64,000 nucleotides of DNA, taken from positions 1 to 64,000 of the forward strand of contig NZ_JAHDIG010000018.1 in NCBI RefSeq assembly GCF_020630935.1, written 5' to 3'. Below, one piece after another: positions 7,603-15,924 of this stretch. The first letter of the stretch is position 1; every line of letters starts with the position of its first letter. Position numbers and translations under genes: made by a program. The notes below the pieces were generated by a model, which saw nothing but the letters and a program-made list of their open reading frames with translations, was not told the DNA's origin and made no database searches. The DNA comes from Bernardetia sp. GTDB taxonomy: Bacteria > Bacteroidota > Bacteroidia > Cytophagales > Bernardetiaceae.

Positions 7603-9072
7603 TTAGAACCAGCGAAGAGCAAAAACTACTAATCCAATATTGAGTAAAATCAATACAGCTGAAATGAAAAGAGTTGAAGTAGAAAGTCTAATTATGGGAA
7701 GGTTGTTTTGTGTTTTAGAAGCAGACGATTTCAAAAACAAGAGATAAGGCACTTTGAGGTAATAAAAGAAACCTATCAAGGTAGCAATCCCTACGCCAAT
7801 CAGAGAAAGTAAGAATACTGAACTCACTTCATTTTGATAATTCTGAAAAGCAATAAAAATTACGACGATTTTTACTAAAAAGCCACCCAAAGGAGGAAAG
7901 CCAGCTAAAGACAGTGAGGCAAGAGAAAGGAGCAACTTAGAGGAAATTGGTAATTTATTGAGGTCTTTAATTAAAAAATTATCATCATTTTCTAATTCTG
8001 CACAAAATTTCCATATAATAGCATTTGATATAATGTAGAAAACCCAAAATAGTAGAAGTCCATTTTCTGAAATAGTAGCGTATTTAAAATTATAAACTAA
8101 AAGTAGTAGAAGAAATCCAACTTGAGCAACTCCTGAATAGGCAAAAAAACATTTAAAGCTACTCTGTTGAATAGCTAAAAAACCTCCAAAAATAGCTGAT
8201 AAAACACCTAGTAGAGAAAGAGCAGAAAATACAATTTCTTGCAAGTCTTTGGATAAATGAATAGACTGACTTAACACAAAAAACAAAACTCCACTCGCTA
8301 CAATTTTCGGAATAGTAGCTAAAAAAAAGACTGTTCCAGCAGAAGAGTTTTTATAAACTTCGCTTATCCAAAAATGAAGAGGAATGGCTGCGAGTTTGAA
8401 TAAAAATCCAATTCCTATCAAAACAAAACCAATTAAAAAAATACTTTTATCAGTGTTTGTTAAAGTGGTTTCAAAAATTTGAGGAATAGAAAATGACCCA
8501 CTTACACCATACCACCACGAAAATCCATAGAGCAAACAAGCTGCACTCACAGCACCAAACGCCAAATAATTGAAAGATGAAGCTATTAGTTTCTCTTTCC
8601 CTTTATCAGAGAAAGATACTAGCAAATAACCACAAATAGAAAGCATTTCTAGGCTTATGTACACTCCAAAAATATTGGCTGAAACCACTAAAAATTGTGC
8701 GCTCAAAACACCTCCTAACAAGACCACAAACCATTCAGAAAGGTCTTTTTTATGAGAAAGCTGAATCCAAATCGCTAAAATTGCTGAAACAGAAGTTAGT
8801 ATTTTTAGATAATGCGTCAGTCTGTTTTGGTAAAAAAGGTCGTTCCAAAAAAAAGTTGTCTTAACTGGCGTAGCAATGTCAGTAAAAAAAATAAGGACAA
8901 AGATATTTGCTAAAAAAGCAATGCTACAAGTCAATGGTACAAAAGTAGAACTTATCTTTTTAGGCAGCAGCAACCCACAAAAAGCCAACACCCAAGCAAC
9001 TACTAAAAGTAGTTCTGATTGTAGAAATTTTATATCCTGCCAAGAAAAAAAATAAAAACTTTGTTCTTCCAT
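7603..9072 (-). CDS. nuoN: NADH-quinone oxidoreductase subunit N
   Basis: A 489-residue, very hydrophobic protein with about 14 predicted membrane helices and the proton-pumping antiporter-like domain of complex I: ISLEMLSICGYLLVSF (about 140-155), the conserved GFLFKLAAIPLHFWISEVYKNSS segment with its essential lysine (about 222-244), and SLAGFPPLGGFLVK near residue 390. It forms part of the membrane arm that couples NADH:quinone reduction to proton export. The other nuo genes are not beside it: a cyclase lies downstream and a divergent MarC gene upstream, so this nuoN is separated from the rest, which is unusual. NuoN-like antiporter subunits are close relatives, but length and motifs fit NuoN. 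Confidence 0.88.
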   Translation of the reverse strand: MEEQSFYFFSWQDIKFLQSELLLVVAWVLAFCGLLLPKKISSTFVPLTCSIAFLANIFVLIFFTDIATPVKTTFFWNDLFYQNRLTHYLKILTSVSAILAIWIQLSHKKDLSEWFVVLLGGVLSAQFLVVSANIFGVYISLEMLSICGYLLVSFSDKGKEKLIASSFNYLAFGAVSAACLLYGFSWWYGVSGSFSIPQIFETTLTNTDKSIFLIGFVLIGIGFLFKLAAIPLHFWISEVYKNSSAGTVFFLATIPKIVASGVLFFVLSQSIHLSKDLQEIVFSALSLLGVLSAIFGGFLAIQQSSFKCFFAYSGVAQVGFLLLLLVYNFKYATISENGLLLFWVFYIISNAIIWKFCAELENDDNFLIKDLNKLPISSKLLLSLASLSLAGFPPLGGFLVKIVVIFIAFQNYQNEVSSVFLLSLIGVGIATLIGFFYYLKVPYLLFLKSSASKTQNNLPIIRLSTSTLFISAVLILLNIGLVVFALRWF

Positions 9073-9076
9073 CTAG

Positions 9077-9084
9077 CAAAGGTA
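9077..9084 (-). promoter_or_regulatory. Candidate -7 box for nuoN
   Basis: CAAAGGTA on the + strand reads TACCTTTG on the minus strand, an exact match to the Bacteroidota -7 consensus TAnnTTTG. It ends about 4 bases before the nuoN ATG, so the transcript would be nearly leaderless. No good -33 TTTG was seen at the expected spacing. Confidence 0.4.
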
Positions 9085-9194
9085 GAACAAATACAAAAAG
9101 AATAAAAGATAAGTCTTTATTGAGACTTAAAAATGCTTTCAATCCTGATTTGTGAAGTTTTCGTGAAAGGGTTCAGTTTCTCATATCTTATTCG

Positions 9195-9202
9195 TACTTT
9201 TG
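9195..9202 (+). promoter_or_regulatory. Candidate -7 box for the MarC-family gene
   Basis: TACTTTTG matches TAnnTTTG exactly and is the same octamer as in the tRNA-Leu promoter. It lies 44 bases before the ATG at 9247 in the divergent space between nuoN and this gene. Confidence 0.5.
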
Positions 9203-9246
9203 CGTCCTTAAAATTGAAATAAACTTAAGTTACTAATAAAGAACAA

Positions 9247-9891
9247 ATGGAAGAATTAATCAAATTTGGACTGCTCTGTTTTACTACTTATTTTACTATC
9301 ATCAATCCTTTGGGAGTAATGCCTGTCTTTATGACCATGACGGCTGACCTAAGTGATGCCGACCGTACAGCCACAGCAAGAAAAGCCCTCATTACGGCAT
9401 TTTTTACGATGATTGCTTTTGCTTTTTCAGGTCAGCTTTTGTTTGATTTTTTCGGAATCTCTGCTGATGCTTTTCGTGTAGTGGGTGGAATTATTTTTTT
9501 TATGATGGGTTATGATATGCTACAAGCTCGCCTCATCCGTACCAAGATAGAAGAAGAGTCCGTAAAAAGTTATGTTACTGATATTTCTATCACACCACTT
9601 GCTATTCCGATGATTTGTGGACCGGGGGCAATTACTAACTCTATTGTCATGATGCAAGAGGCTCAAAGCATTAATGAAAAAATTGTTTTGATAAGTGTTA
9701 TGTTTATTATCTGTCTGATTACCTTTCTTACCCTATGGGCTTCTTCTAGAATTTCAAAAATGCTTGGGGAAACAGGAAACAAAATTTTGATGCGAATAAT
9801 GGGACTTATCGTGATGGTAGTGGCAGTAGAGTTTTTTAGAAGTGGTTTGAAACCTATCATTGTAGATATTGTTAAGGCTGCAGGACAGTAA
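9247..9891 (+). CDS. MarC family integral membrane protein
   Basis: A 214-residue protein with about six membrane helices. The opening FTTYFTIINPLGVMPVFM and the middle SITPLAIPMICGPGAITNSIVMM are the two signature blocks of the MarC/YchE family. Members are inner-membrane proteins of uncertain function; the early link to multiple antibiotic resistance was not upheld, and a transport role is assumed from topology. The gene stands alone, divergent from nuoN. Its final codons CAG-TAA merge with a copy of the CAGTAATCAG dispersed repeat, the third gene in the window to end in this way. Confidence 0.9.
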   Translation: MEELIKFGLLCFTTYFTIINPLGVMPVFMTMTADLSDADRTATARKALITAFFTMIAFAFSGQLLFDFFGISADAFRVVGGIIFFMMGYDMLQARLIRTKIEEESVKSYVTDISITPLAIPMICGPGAITNSIVMMQEAQSINEKIVLISVMFIICLITFLTLWASSRISKMLGETGNKILMRIMGLIVMVVAVEFFRSGLKPIIVDIVKAAGQ

Positions 9892-9913
9892 TCAGTTAGT
9901 AGTCATCAGTAAA
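9886..9913. repeat. Solo copy of the TCAGTAA-type dispersed repeat
   Basis: CAGTAATCAG-TTAGTAGTCATCAGTAA followed by AACGATTTG. This resembles the left arm at 3591-3635 including its flank (AGTAAATACGATTTTG). No four-helix-bundle gene is attached, so it is a solo or decayed copy. It overlaps the stop codon of the MarC-family gene. A weak 8-base hairpin (AATTGTAA/TTACAATT, 9946-9968) follows. Confidence 0.7.
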
Positions 9914-10017
9914 ACGATTTGTTTTTGTATAATAACAGTTAAGCTAATTGTAAAGCACACTTACAATTTCGAATGATGAGGTGTTTTTATTTTAATTGTC
10001 CACTTTCAAACGCTAGT

Positions 10018-10032
10018 TCAGCGTAGCTAATT
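10018..10032. repeat. 15-base dispersed repeat, copy A
   Basis: TCAGCGTAGCTAATT is the exact reverse complement of 13371-13385. Both copies are flanked by A/T stretches of the TTTTTCATTATTAATT kind and both lie 19-28 bases upstream of a start codon (here mnmE). Confidence 0.8.
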
Positions 10033-10051
10033 TTTCATTATTAATTAATTT

Positions 10052-11482
10052 ATGTTTACCGACTTTTCAGATACTATTATTGCCCTTTCTACGCCTGCTG
10101 GACGTGGTGCAATTGCACTTGTTCGTCTTTCTGGAGAAGATGCCATTTTACACACGCAGCAATTTTTTAAGGGAAAGAATCTTTTAGAACAGAAAAGTCA
10201 TACTGTTCATTTTGGAACAATAAGAAGCCCTCAAAATGAAATTTTAGATGAAGTCGTAGTTACCATTTTCAAAGCTCCTCATTCATTTACAAAGGAAAAT
10301 GTAGTTGAAATTTCTTGCCACGGTTCGCCTTTTATTGTCAAACGAATTATTCAAAATTTTTTAGATAATTCGCCTGTACGTTATGCTAAAGCTGGAGAGT
10401 TTACACAGCGTGCCTTTATCAATGGTCGTTTTGATTTGGCACAAGCCGAAGCCGTAGCAGATTTGATTGCAGCAGATTCGGCAGCTTCTCATCAAGTAGC
10501 TATTTCACAGCTTCGTGGTGGATTTTCCAATCAAATCAAAGAACTTCGTCAGCAGCTTTTAGATTTTGTTTCTCTGATAGAGTTAGAATTAGATTTTGGA
10601 GAGGAAGATGTAGAGTTTGCAGAAAGAGACAAACTTATTTCTCTTGTAAAGACTGTTCAAGAGGTGGTAGAACAGCTTTTGAGTTCATTTGAACTTGGAA
10701 ATGCTATAAAAAACGGTGTTCCGACAGTAATTGCAGGCAGACCCAATGCAGGAAAATCTACACTTTTGAATGCACTGCTGAATGAGGAAAAAGCCATTGT
10801 TTCTGATATTGCAGGCACAACACGAGATTTTATAGAGGATGAAATCAGCATTGAAGGAATTGCTTTCCGTTTTATAGATACGGCAGGGCTTCGCCAGACT
10901 GATGACAAAGTAGAATCTATTGGAGTAGAACGAGCAAGAAAAAAGATGAACGAAGCCTCTCTCATTTTATATGTAATTGATTTATCAGAGCTTTTTCATC
11001 AAAATATTTCTAAGGCAGAGTTTTTTGAAGAAATAAAGGAAGTTGAAAATTTAGGTATAAACACGCTTTTTGTCTTGAATAAGGCTGATTTTTGGAATAA
11101 AATCAATAATGAAAGTAGCTTTGAGTGGAAAGATGAATTACAAAAATGGATAGAAAATACAAATACCATTTTTACGCAAGCCAACAACACAACTAGCAGA
11201 GAAGATATTGAAAAGCTCAAAAGCAAAATTTTAGAAGCTATCCAAGCCGATGATTTCAATGCAGGAGATACACTTGTTACCAACACACGACATTATGAAA
11301 GTCTAAGAGGTGCAAAATTGGCTCTAGTTGATGTGCTGAATGCACTAGAAATGGGACTAACAGGCGATTTACTTTCCCTAGACTTACGCACAGCCTTAGA
11401 ACACTTAGGTTCTATTACAGGTGAAGTATCGAATGATGAAATCTTGGGAAATATCTTCGGAAAGTTCTGTATTGGAAAGTAA
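10052..11482 (+). CDS. mnmE: tRNA uridine-5-carboxymethylaminomethyl(34) synthesis GTPase MnmE
   Basis: A 476-residue, full-length protein. The N-terminal folate-binding domain begins with the conserved DTIIALSTPAGRGAIALVRLSG. The inserted GTPase domain has the P-loop GRPNAGKS (229-236), GTTRD (switch region), DTAGLR (G3) and NKAD (G4), and the protein ends in the invariant CIGK, which carries the catalytic cysteine. With MnmG it modifies the wobble uridine of tRNAs reading codons that end in A or G. It stands alone with a bidirectional terminator just downstream. Start ATG chosen because it gives the canonical N-terminus. Confidence 0.98.
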   Translation: MFTDFSDTIIALSTPAGRGAIALVRLSGEDAILHTQQFFKGKNLLEQKSHTVHFGTIRSPQNEILDEVVVTIFKAPHSFTKENVVEISCHGSPFIVKRIIQNFLDNSPVRYAKAGEFTQRAFINGRFDLAQAEAVADLIAADSAASHQVAISQLRGGFSNQIKELRQQLLDFVSLIELELDFGEEDVEFAERDKLISLVKTVQEVVEQLLSSFELGNAIKNGVPTVIAGRPNAGKSTLLNALLNEEKAIVSDIAGTTRDFIEDEISIEGIAFRFIDTAGLRQTDDKVESIGVERARKKMNEASLILYVIDLSELFHQNISKAEFFEEIKEVENLGINTLFVLNKADFWNKINNESSFEWKDELQKWIENTNTIFTQANNTTSREDIEKLKSKILEAIQADDFNAGDTLVTNTRHYESLRGAKLALVDVLNALEMGLTGDLLSLDLRTALEHLGSITGEVSNDEILGNIFGKFCIGK

Positions 11483-11490
11483 ATACTAAA

Positions 11491-11530
11491 AAAGACCATT
11501 TTTCAATTATAAAATTGAAAAATGGTCTTT
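11491..11530. terminator. Bidirectional rho-independent terminator between mnmE and the peroxiredoxin-like gene
   Basis: A perfect 17-base stem, AAAGACCATTTTTCAAT (11491-11507), a 6-base loop, and its complement (11514-11530), bounded by A and T runs. It serves the two convergent genes. Confidence 0.9.
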
Positions 11531-11554
11531 CTTGAAAAAACAGATGCTATCTTT

Positions 11555-12109
11555 TTATTCGGAAATAAATTGTTCTATTTCCTCAAAAGGTAAATGGTCT
11601 GGAATATCTTTTCCATAATGTGCCTTTATGATAGTTAGGTTTTCATCTAACAAAAAATCGGCTGGAATAGAATGTATTTGAGTTTCTTTAGAGTCTATTT
11701 CATATCCTTTTTCCACTAATTTGGCGTGTATTGCCATTTGTTTTGCTGAATTTATAGTGGCATTGAATTTTTCGGTAGAAACCTCTGTGCCATATTCTGA
11801 ATACGTTTTTCGCTCAAAATCAGCTATAATAGGAATAGGAGAAACCCCTCTGTGAAAAGAACTTTTCAAAACAACGTCTTTTTGAGCTTCCAAAAAGAAA
11901 ATCATTTCTAGCTTATCTTTCCACGCATCATTCTTCATTGTTAGTTGATGAATCCTAAAATTACAAAATGGACACGCTACATTTCTAAAAAAAGAAACTA
12001 ATATCTTTTTACCTTTCTTTTGATAATCAGATAAGTTGATTTCTCTATCAAAAACATCGACTACAGAAAATAGGGGAGCAGTTTGTCCAGCTTCTAAACG
12101 TTGAGACAT
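11555..12109 (-). CDS. Peroxiredoxin-like (AhpC/TSA fold) protein, copy 1
   Basis: A 184-residue cytoplasmic protein with a thioredoxin/peroxiredoxin fold. The N-terminal block is GQTAPLFSVVDVFDREINLSDY, then KILVSFFRNVACPFCNFRI with a CxxC pair at Cys46 and Cys49, and later PADFLLDENLTIIKAHYG near residue 150. Relatives are annotated as redoxin or peroxiredoxin-like proteins that reduce peroxides or disulfides. The CPFC motif is unlike the PxxxTxxC of classic peroxiredoxins, so the exact reaction is open. It is downstream of and clearly homologous to copy 2, 89 bases away; the two arose by tandem duplication. Confidence 0.82.
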   Translation of the reverse strand: MSQRLEAGQTAPLFSVVDVFDREINLSDYQKKGKKILVSFFRNVACPFCNFRIHQLTMKNDAWKDKLEMIFFLEAQKDVVLKSSFHRGVSPIPIIADFERKTYSEYGTEVSTEKFNATINSAKQMAIHAKLVEKGYEIDSKETQIHSIPADFLLDENLTIIKAHYGKDIPDHLPFEEIEQFISE

Positions 12110-12198
12110 GATTATAAAAGGGAATTAAGTTTAAAAAATAAAACAGGGGTAAATTATTAAAAATACTAGCTATTAAGTGGCAAAAATCACACTACTTT

Positions 12199-12741
12199 TT
12201 ACAAAATGGCTTCTATTTTTTCAAATGGCAAGTGGTCGGAAGCATTGTTACCATAATAGGCTTCTACTATATTTAGATTCTCATCTAATAAAAAATCTGC
12301 TGGAATGGTTGTTATTGTTTTTTCGTCTGTTTCTATACCTAAACCCATTTCTTTAGCTTTATTGAAGGTAGCTCTTCTTTCAGCAGAAAGCATTGTTCCT
12401 AAAAACTTGAATATTGAATTTTCTACACCATATTTTTGATACATTATCCTTTTTTCATCACTAATAATTGGAATAGGAGAAACCTCTTGATGGAATATAC
12501 TACGTAATACCACTTCCTTTTTAGATTCTAAGAAAAAAATCATTTCTAGTTTATCTTTCCAATTTTTATTTTTTCTAGTAAGTTGATGTATTCTAAAATT
12601 ACAAAAAGGGCAAGCTACATTTCTAAAAAATGAAATGAGTATTTTTTTATTTTTGCTCTTATAAGAAGATAAATCAATATTTCTACCATACACATCTTCT
12701 AAAGCAAAAAGAGGAGCTACTTGACCGTTTCTTAAACGCAT
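12199..12741 (-). CDS. Peroxiredoxin-like (AhpC/TSA fold) protein, copy 2
   Basis: A 180-residue paralogue of the adjacent gene, with the same layout: GQVAPLFALEDVYGRNIDLSSY, KILISFFRNVACPFCNFRIHQL with Cys44 and Cys47, and IPADFLLDENLNIVEAYYG. The copies diverge most in the middle section (residues 90-135), which may alter substrate choice. Two redox proteins next to the divergently transcribed EACC1-caspase pair may be coincidence; 217 bases of A/T-rich DNA with no motif I recognise separate the divergent starts. Confidence 0.82.
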   Translation of the reverse strand: MRLRNGQVAPLFALEDVYGRNIDLSSYKSKNKKILISFFRNVACPFCNFRIHQLTRKNKNWKDKLEMIFFLESKKEVVLRSIFHQEVSPIPIISDEKRIMYQKYGVENSIFKFLGTMLSAERRATFNKAKEMGLGIETDEKTITTIPADFLLDENLNIVEAYYGNNASDHLPFEKIEAIL

Positions 12742-12958
12742 AAATTTTTATTGAGTTTTGAGGATTCTGATTGAATAATTCAAGACAGTAACGATTTTTT
12801 ACAAAATTGGTTACTTAGCCGAGTTAATTACCATCATAGATTAACAAAACATAAGAATTTGACTTTTATATTTATGTAGTTTACTAAAAATAGCCTATCT
12901 AAACACATTCTTTTTTTATATATTGCGTTTTAAATCTTTTCTCTAAAAATATTCTATT

Positions 12959-13330
12959 ATGAAGACACTAAAGATACACGTTTTGGCAGACGAACAAAGC
13001 AGCCAAGAAGCCAAAAACCTAAAAAATTGGTTAGAAAACGACGAAGATTTTGATTATCAGAAAATAAATCAAGAACGTGCTGCTTTAAAAGAAGATGAAG
13101 CTGGTGGAGCTATGGAAGCTACTTTGGCAGTTGTTTTGGGTGCGCCTGCTGTGGTTCAGATGGTAAAAGCTCTTCAGACATGGTTCAATCAAAGAGGACA
13201 AACGAAAAGAGGAGAAGAAATAACCGTAGAGCTTGAAAAACCAGACGGAACAAAACTAAAAGTAAATGCCAAACAACTCAACGACCAATCTGCCGAACTA
13301 ATAAGAGATTTGTCTGATATTTTGAAATAA
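12959..13330 (+). CDS. EACC1-type effector-associated constant component
   Basis: A 123-residue protein. It starts with a beta strand (KTLKIHVLADEQ), then a helical part (EAKNLKNWLENDEDF), a glycine/alanine-rich membrane-like helix (GAMEATLAVVLGAPAVVQMVKALQTWF, about 51-77), and a final strand pair (EITVELEKPDGTKLKVNAKQL). This order matches the EACC1 family, first recognised in computational surveys of bacterial conflict systems as a small protein constantly paired with effector genes such as caspases and trypsin-like proteases. Here the next gene is a caspase, as expected. Its molecular role is not known; it may be an adaptor or sensor. Assigned from pattern memory, without a profile search. 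Confidence 0.75.
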   Translation: MKTLKIHVLADEQSSQEAKNLKNWLENDEDFDYQKINQERAALKEDEAGGAMEATLAVVLGAPAVVQMVKALQTWFNQRGQTKRGEEITVELEKPDGTKLKVNAKQLNDQSAELIRDLSDILK

Positions 13331-13370
13331 TGTATTCGAAGCTATTCTTTATTCGTAATTTTTAATTTTT

Positions 13371-13385
13371 AATTAGCTACGCTGA
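13371..13385. repeat. 15-base dispersed repeat, copy B
   Basis: AATTAGCTACGCTGA, the exact reverse complement of 10018-10032, preceded by ATTCGTAATTTTTAATTTTT. It lies in the 82-base gap between the EACC1 gene and the caspase gene. Confidence 0.8.
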
Positions 13386-13412
13386 TTATTACATAATTCA
13401 TAATTGATATAA

Positions 13413-15230
13413 ATGAGGTTAATTGATGCAGCAAAAACACAAGCCGTTTTGGTGGGCATTAGCAAGTATGATGCTGATGAGTCGCTGCACGACCTGCCTG
13501 CTGCAAAAACAAATGTTGATACTTTAGAAAAAGTACTGGCATCTTCTACAGTTGGAATCAACAAAGAAAATATTACTACCCTTCATAATGCAGGGCAGCC
13601 ACAAGAGATTTTGAAAGTCATCAAAACGGCTGCTCAAAATGCTTCGAAGAGTTTGGTAATTTATTACTCTGGACATGGAATTTTAGATGAAGATTTCAAT
13701 CTGTATTTGAGTACGAGTGAAAGTAAAGTAGAAGATATTTTTTTTACTGGTGTTTCTATTGATGCTATCAATCGTGTTATTCAGAAAGAGAGACTTTTGG
13801 TAGTTTTGATTTTAGATGCTTGTTTTAGTGAAAAAGCCTTTGAGCAATTTCGCAAAACGAATTTCTATGTACTAGCATCTTCAAAGAAAAATACCCCTTC
13901 AAAATATCCTCCAGCAGAAGAATATTCAGCATTTACAAGCGAATTAATCAACATTTTAGAGAATGGAATCAATATTCGCAAAACAGAACTTGCTCTGCGT
14001 GATATTTACCTACAATTAGAGAAAAATCTAACTTCAAAAGGTTTTCCACAACCTCGTCAAGCCAATACGAATTTGGTGCAAGAGCTTATTTTTGCTAAAA
14101 ATAACTCAAATACAGTTGTTCCTTCTACGCAGCTCAACCGAAATATTATTTTGCCTGTTTTTTATGCTGTGGCAAAATATCGAAATATTCAAATCGGAAC
14201 TGTGATAGAAAACGATTTAGACATCGAAAATCCGTTTGCAGAAGACGAACTAAGTGCCTATTTTGAAGATGATGAAGGAGATACAAATTATAGTGAAAAC
14301 CTTCAACTCACACAAAAGGCAAATCAGATTGTGCGTTATTTTCCTTTGTTTATTGCTGAAGAACTCAAACGTCTCTTTGCGCCTTCGCCTTCCGAACAAG
14401 AACGCAATTTGGGTAGAATCAATCAGATTTTGCGTACCTATTTTTCTACAATGCGTTATATCTGCTATCTTCTTTTGGCAGAGCTTTGGGACGAGAAGGT
14501 AAAAAGTAATATTCCCATTTCAAGTACATTTCAATCACTTTTCAAAGAAATTGATAACCCTACACCTTCCATTTATTTACCTTTAATAGAAGAAGTAGTA
14601 GAAATATTTTTGCAAAATGGGAAAACACCCTACATTTCAGAACTAACAACTTGGAAAAAAGAATTTGAACAAGATAACTTTAAAAATGCGTATCTTTCTT
14701 TAGAAAGTCTTTATCAAAACTGGCGTACACAGGCTGCCACTTGGAACATTGAAAAGGTAGAAGAAAACTGCTTAGAAGCTGAAAATCATCTGACTACGAT
14801 TTTGGAACAACTTGCATTTCTAGCCAAATATGAACTAATTTCTATTAGAAGTATTCGTGTAATTAAACTCAAAAACAGAGACGCCAACTTTGTTCATTCT
14901 TTAAACCATCTTTTTTCTGACACCAATCAGTCTGGACAAATCAAAAAAGAACCTCTGAATTTTTATACAGATAGTCATTCTGTTTGTATTACCAAACAGA
15001 CCAATTTAGAAAATGAAATACTGAATCTTTCGCCTTTATTTTTCGATAAAAACACTTATACCAACAACATTCCTAGTATTTATTTTTACGAAAGAAAAGA
15101 CAGCATTACTGGAGGTTATTCTTATCGCCCTACTTTTTCAAGAGATGTAGCTGCCGAACCACTTGCTTCTACAAGTGGAGATATTCGCCTTTTAGAGCTT
15201 TTTGAAGCGTTTAAGAATAGTCTTTCTTAA
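13413..15230 (+). CDS. Caspase-family (peptidase C14) protein with long helical C-terminal region
   Basis: A 605-residue protein. Residues 8-230 form a caspase/metacaspase-type domain: AVLVGISKYD at the first strand, the catalytic His88 in VIYYSGHGILD, and Cys137 in VLILDACFSE, followed by YVLASSKKN and SAFTSELINIL, which fit the later strands. The dyad is intact, so it should be active. The remaining 370 residues are mostly helical, acidic around 265-285, and not recognised; no membrane helix, TIR, nuclease or NACHT motif is evident. The upstream EACC1 gene is 82 bases away on the same strand. By family knowledge such pairs are suspected immune or cell-death modules; the trigger and substrates here are unknown. 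Confidence 0.87.
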   Translation: MRLIDAAKTQAVLVGISKYDADESLHDLPAAKTNVDTLEKVLASSTVGINKENITTLHNAGQPQEILKVIKTAAQNASKSLVIYYSGHGILDEDFNLYLSTSESKVEDIFFTGVSIDAINRVIQKERLLVVLILDACFSEKAFEQFRKTNFYVLASSKKNTPSKYPPAEEYSAFTSELINILENGINIRKTELALRDIYLQLEKNLTSKGFPQPRQANTNLVQELIFAKNNSNTVVPSTQLNRNIILPVFYAVAKYRNIQIGTVIENDLDIENPFAEDELSAYFEDDEGDTNYSENLQLTQKANQIVRYFPLFIAEELKRLFAPSPSEQERNLGRINQILRTYFSTMRYICYLLLAELWDEKVKSNIPISSTFQSLFKEIDNPTPSIYLPLIEEVVEIFLQNGKTPYISELTTWKKEFEQDNFKNAYLSLESLYQNWRTQAATWNIEKVEENCLEAENHLTTILEQLAFLAKYELISIRSIRVIKLKNRDANFVHSLNHLFSDTNQSGQIKKEPLNFYTDSHSVCITKQTNLENEILNLSPLFFDKNTYTNNIPSIYFYERKDSITGGYSYRPTFSRDVAAEPLASTSGDIRLLELFEAFKNSLS

Positions 15231-15246
15231 TCCACTTTCTTACTAT

Positions 15247-15912
15247 TTATCTTTCAAAAGATTCGATACCATAATCATAACTATGAATTGCAGGATAGCA
15301 CGTATAGTGGATGCTTCCTCTAAAATTCATTTGTTTTGGAGTAAATCTCTCAATGATTATTTTCCATTTTGCAGTAGGGTTTTGCTTAAATAGCTCTCTT
15401 ATTGTAAACCACTCTTGTTGAGTAAGTTGCTGTTTCTTTTCGGTAAATAGCTCGCTTATTACTACCTCATTATCTCTTACTAAAATTGCTGTAAAATCAA
15501 TACTATAACGAGAATCTAAAGGGCAATTTTTTAGGAAGTCTTTATCAGGTTCTATATCGATTCGCAATCTTTTAGGAAATTTATCTTTTGTCAAAACACA
15601 TTTTATTTCAGGTTTGGGAACTAACTTTACATGATATTTCTGCCTAAAAAGCTCTTTTCCATTATATAAAACATATAATGTAGATTTGGCAGAAGTAGGA
15701 ATAATAATAATTTTAGAAACTGAATTGTTAATTACTTTTCCTCCTTCTACCTCAAAAGTAATTTTAGTGGTGTCTATATCTTTTGGATAGCTTATGAGAA
15801 TTTCATTTGCACATTTTAAATATAGGCTTGTTTTTGTAGAGTCTATTTGGGCATTCACAAAATGAGAGTAAGCAAAATAAGCCACAAAAACAATAAGAGT
15901 TCTAATTTTCAT
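15247..15912 (-). CDS. Exported protein of unknown function with GldM-C-like strand pattern
   Basis: A 221-residue protein with a cleavable signal peptide (MKIRTLIVFVAYFAYSHFVNA, cut near residue 21). The mature part is beta-rich: a segment with CANEILISYPKDI, then VEGGKVINNSVSKIIIIPTSAKSTLYVLYNGKELFRQKYHVKLVPKPE resembles the repeated beta-sandwich units at the C-terminus of the gliding/secretion protein GldM. The resemblance is by eye and could be general. It follows the lipoprotein gene by 12 bases on the same strand, so the two are probably co-transcribed, and ends 16 bases from the convergent caspase gene. Confidence 0.6.
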   Translation of the reverse strand: MKIRTLIVFVAYFAYSHFVNAQIDSTKTSLYLKCANEILISYPKDIDTTKITFEVEGGKVINNSVSKIIIIPTSAKSTLYVLYNGKELFRQKYHVKLVPKPEIKCVLTKDKFPKRLRIDIEPDKDFLKNCPLDSRYSIDFTAILVRDNEVVISELFTEKKQQLTQQEWFTIRELFKQNPTAKWKIIIERFTPKQMNFRGSIHYTCYPAIHSYDYGIESFER

Positions 15913-15924
15913 TTTGAAAGCGTA

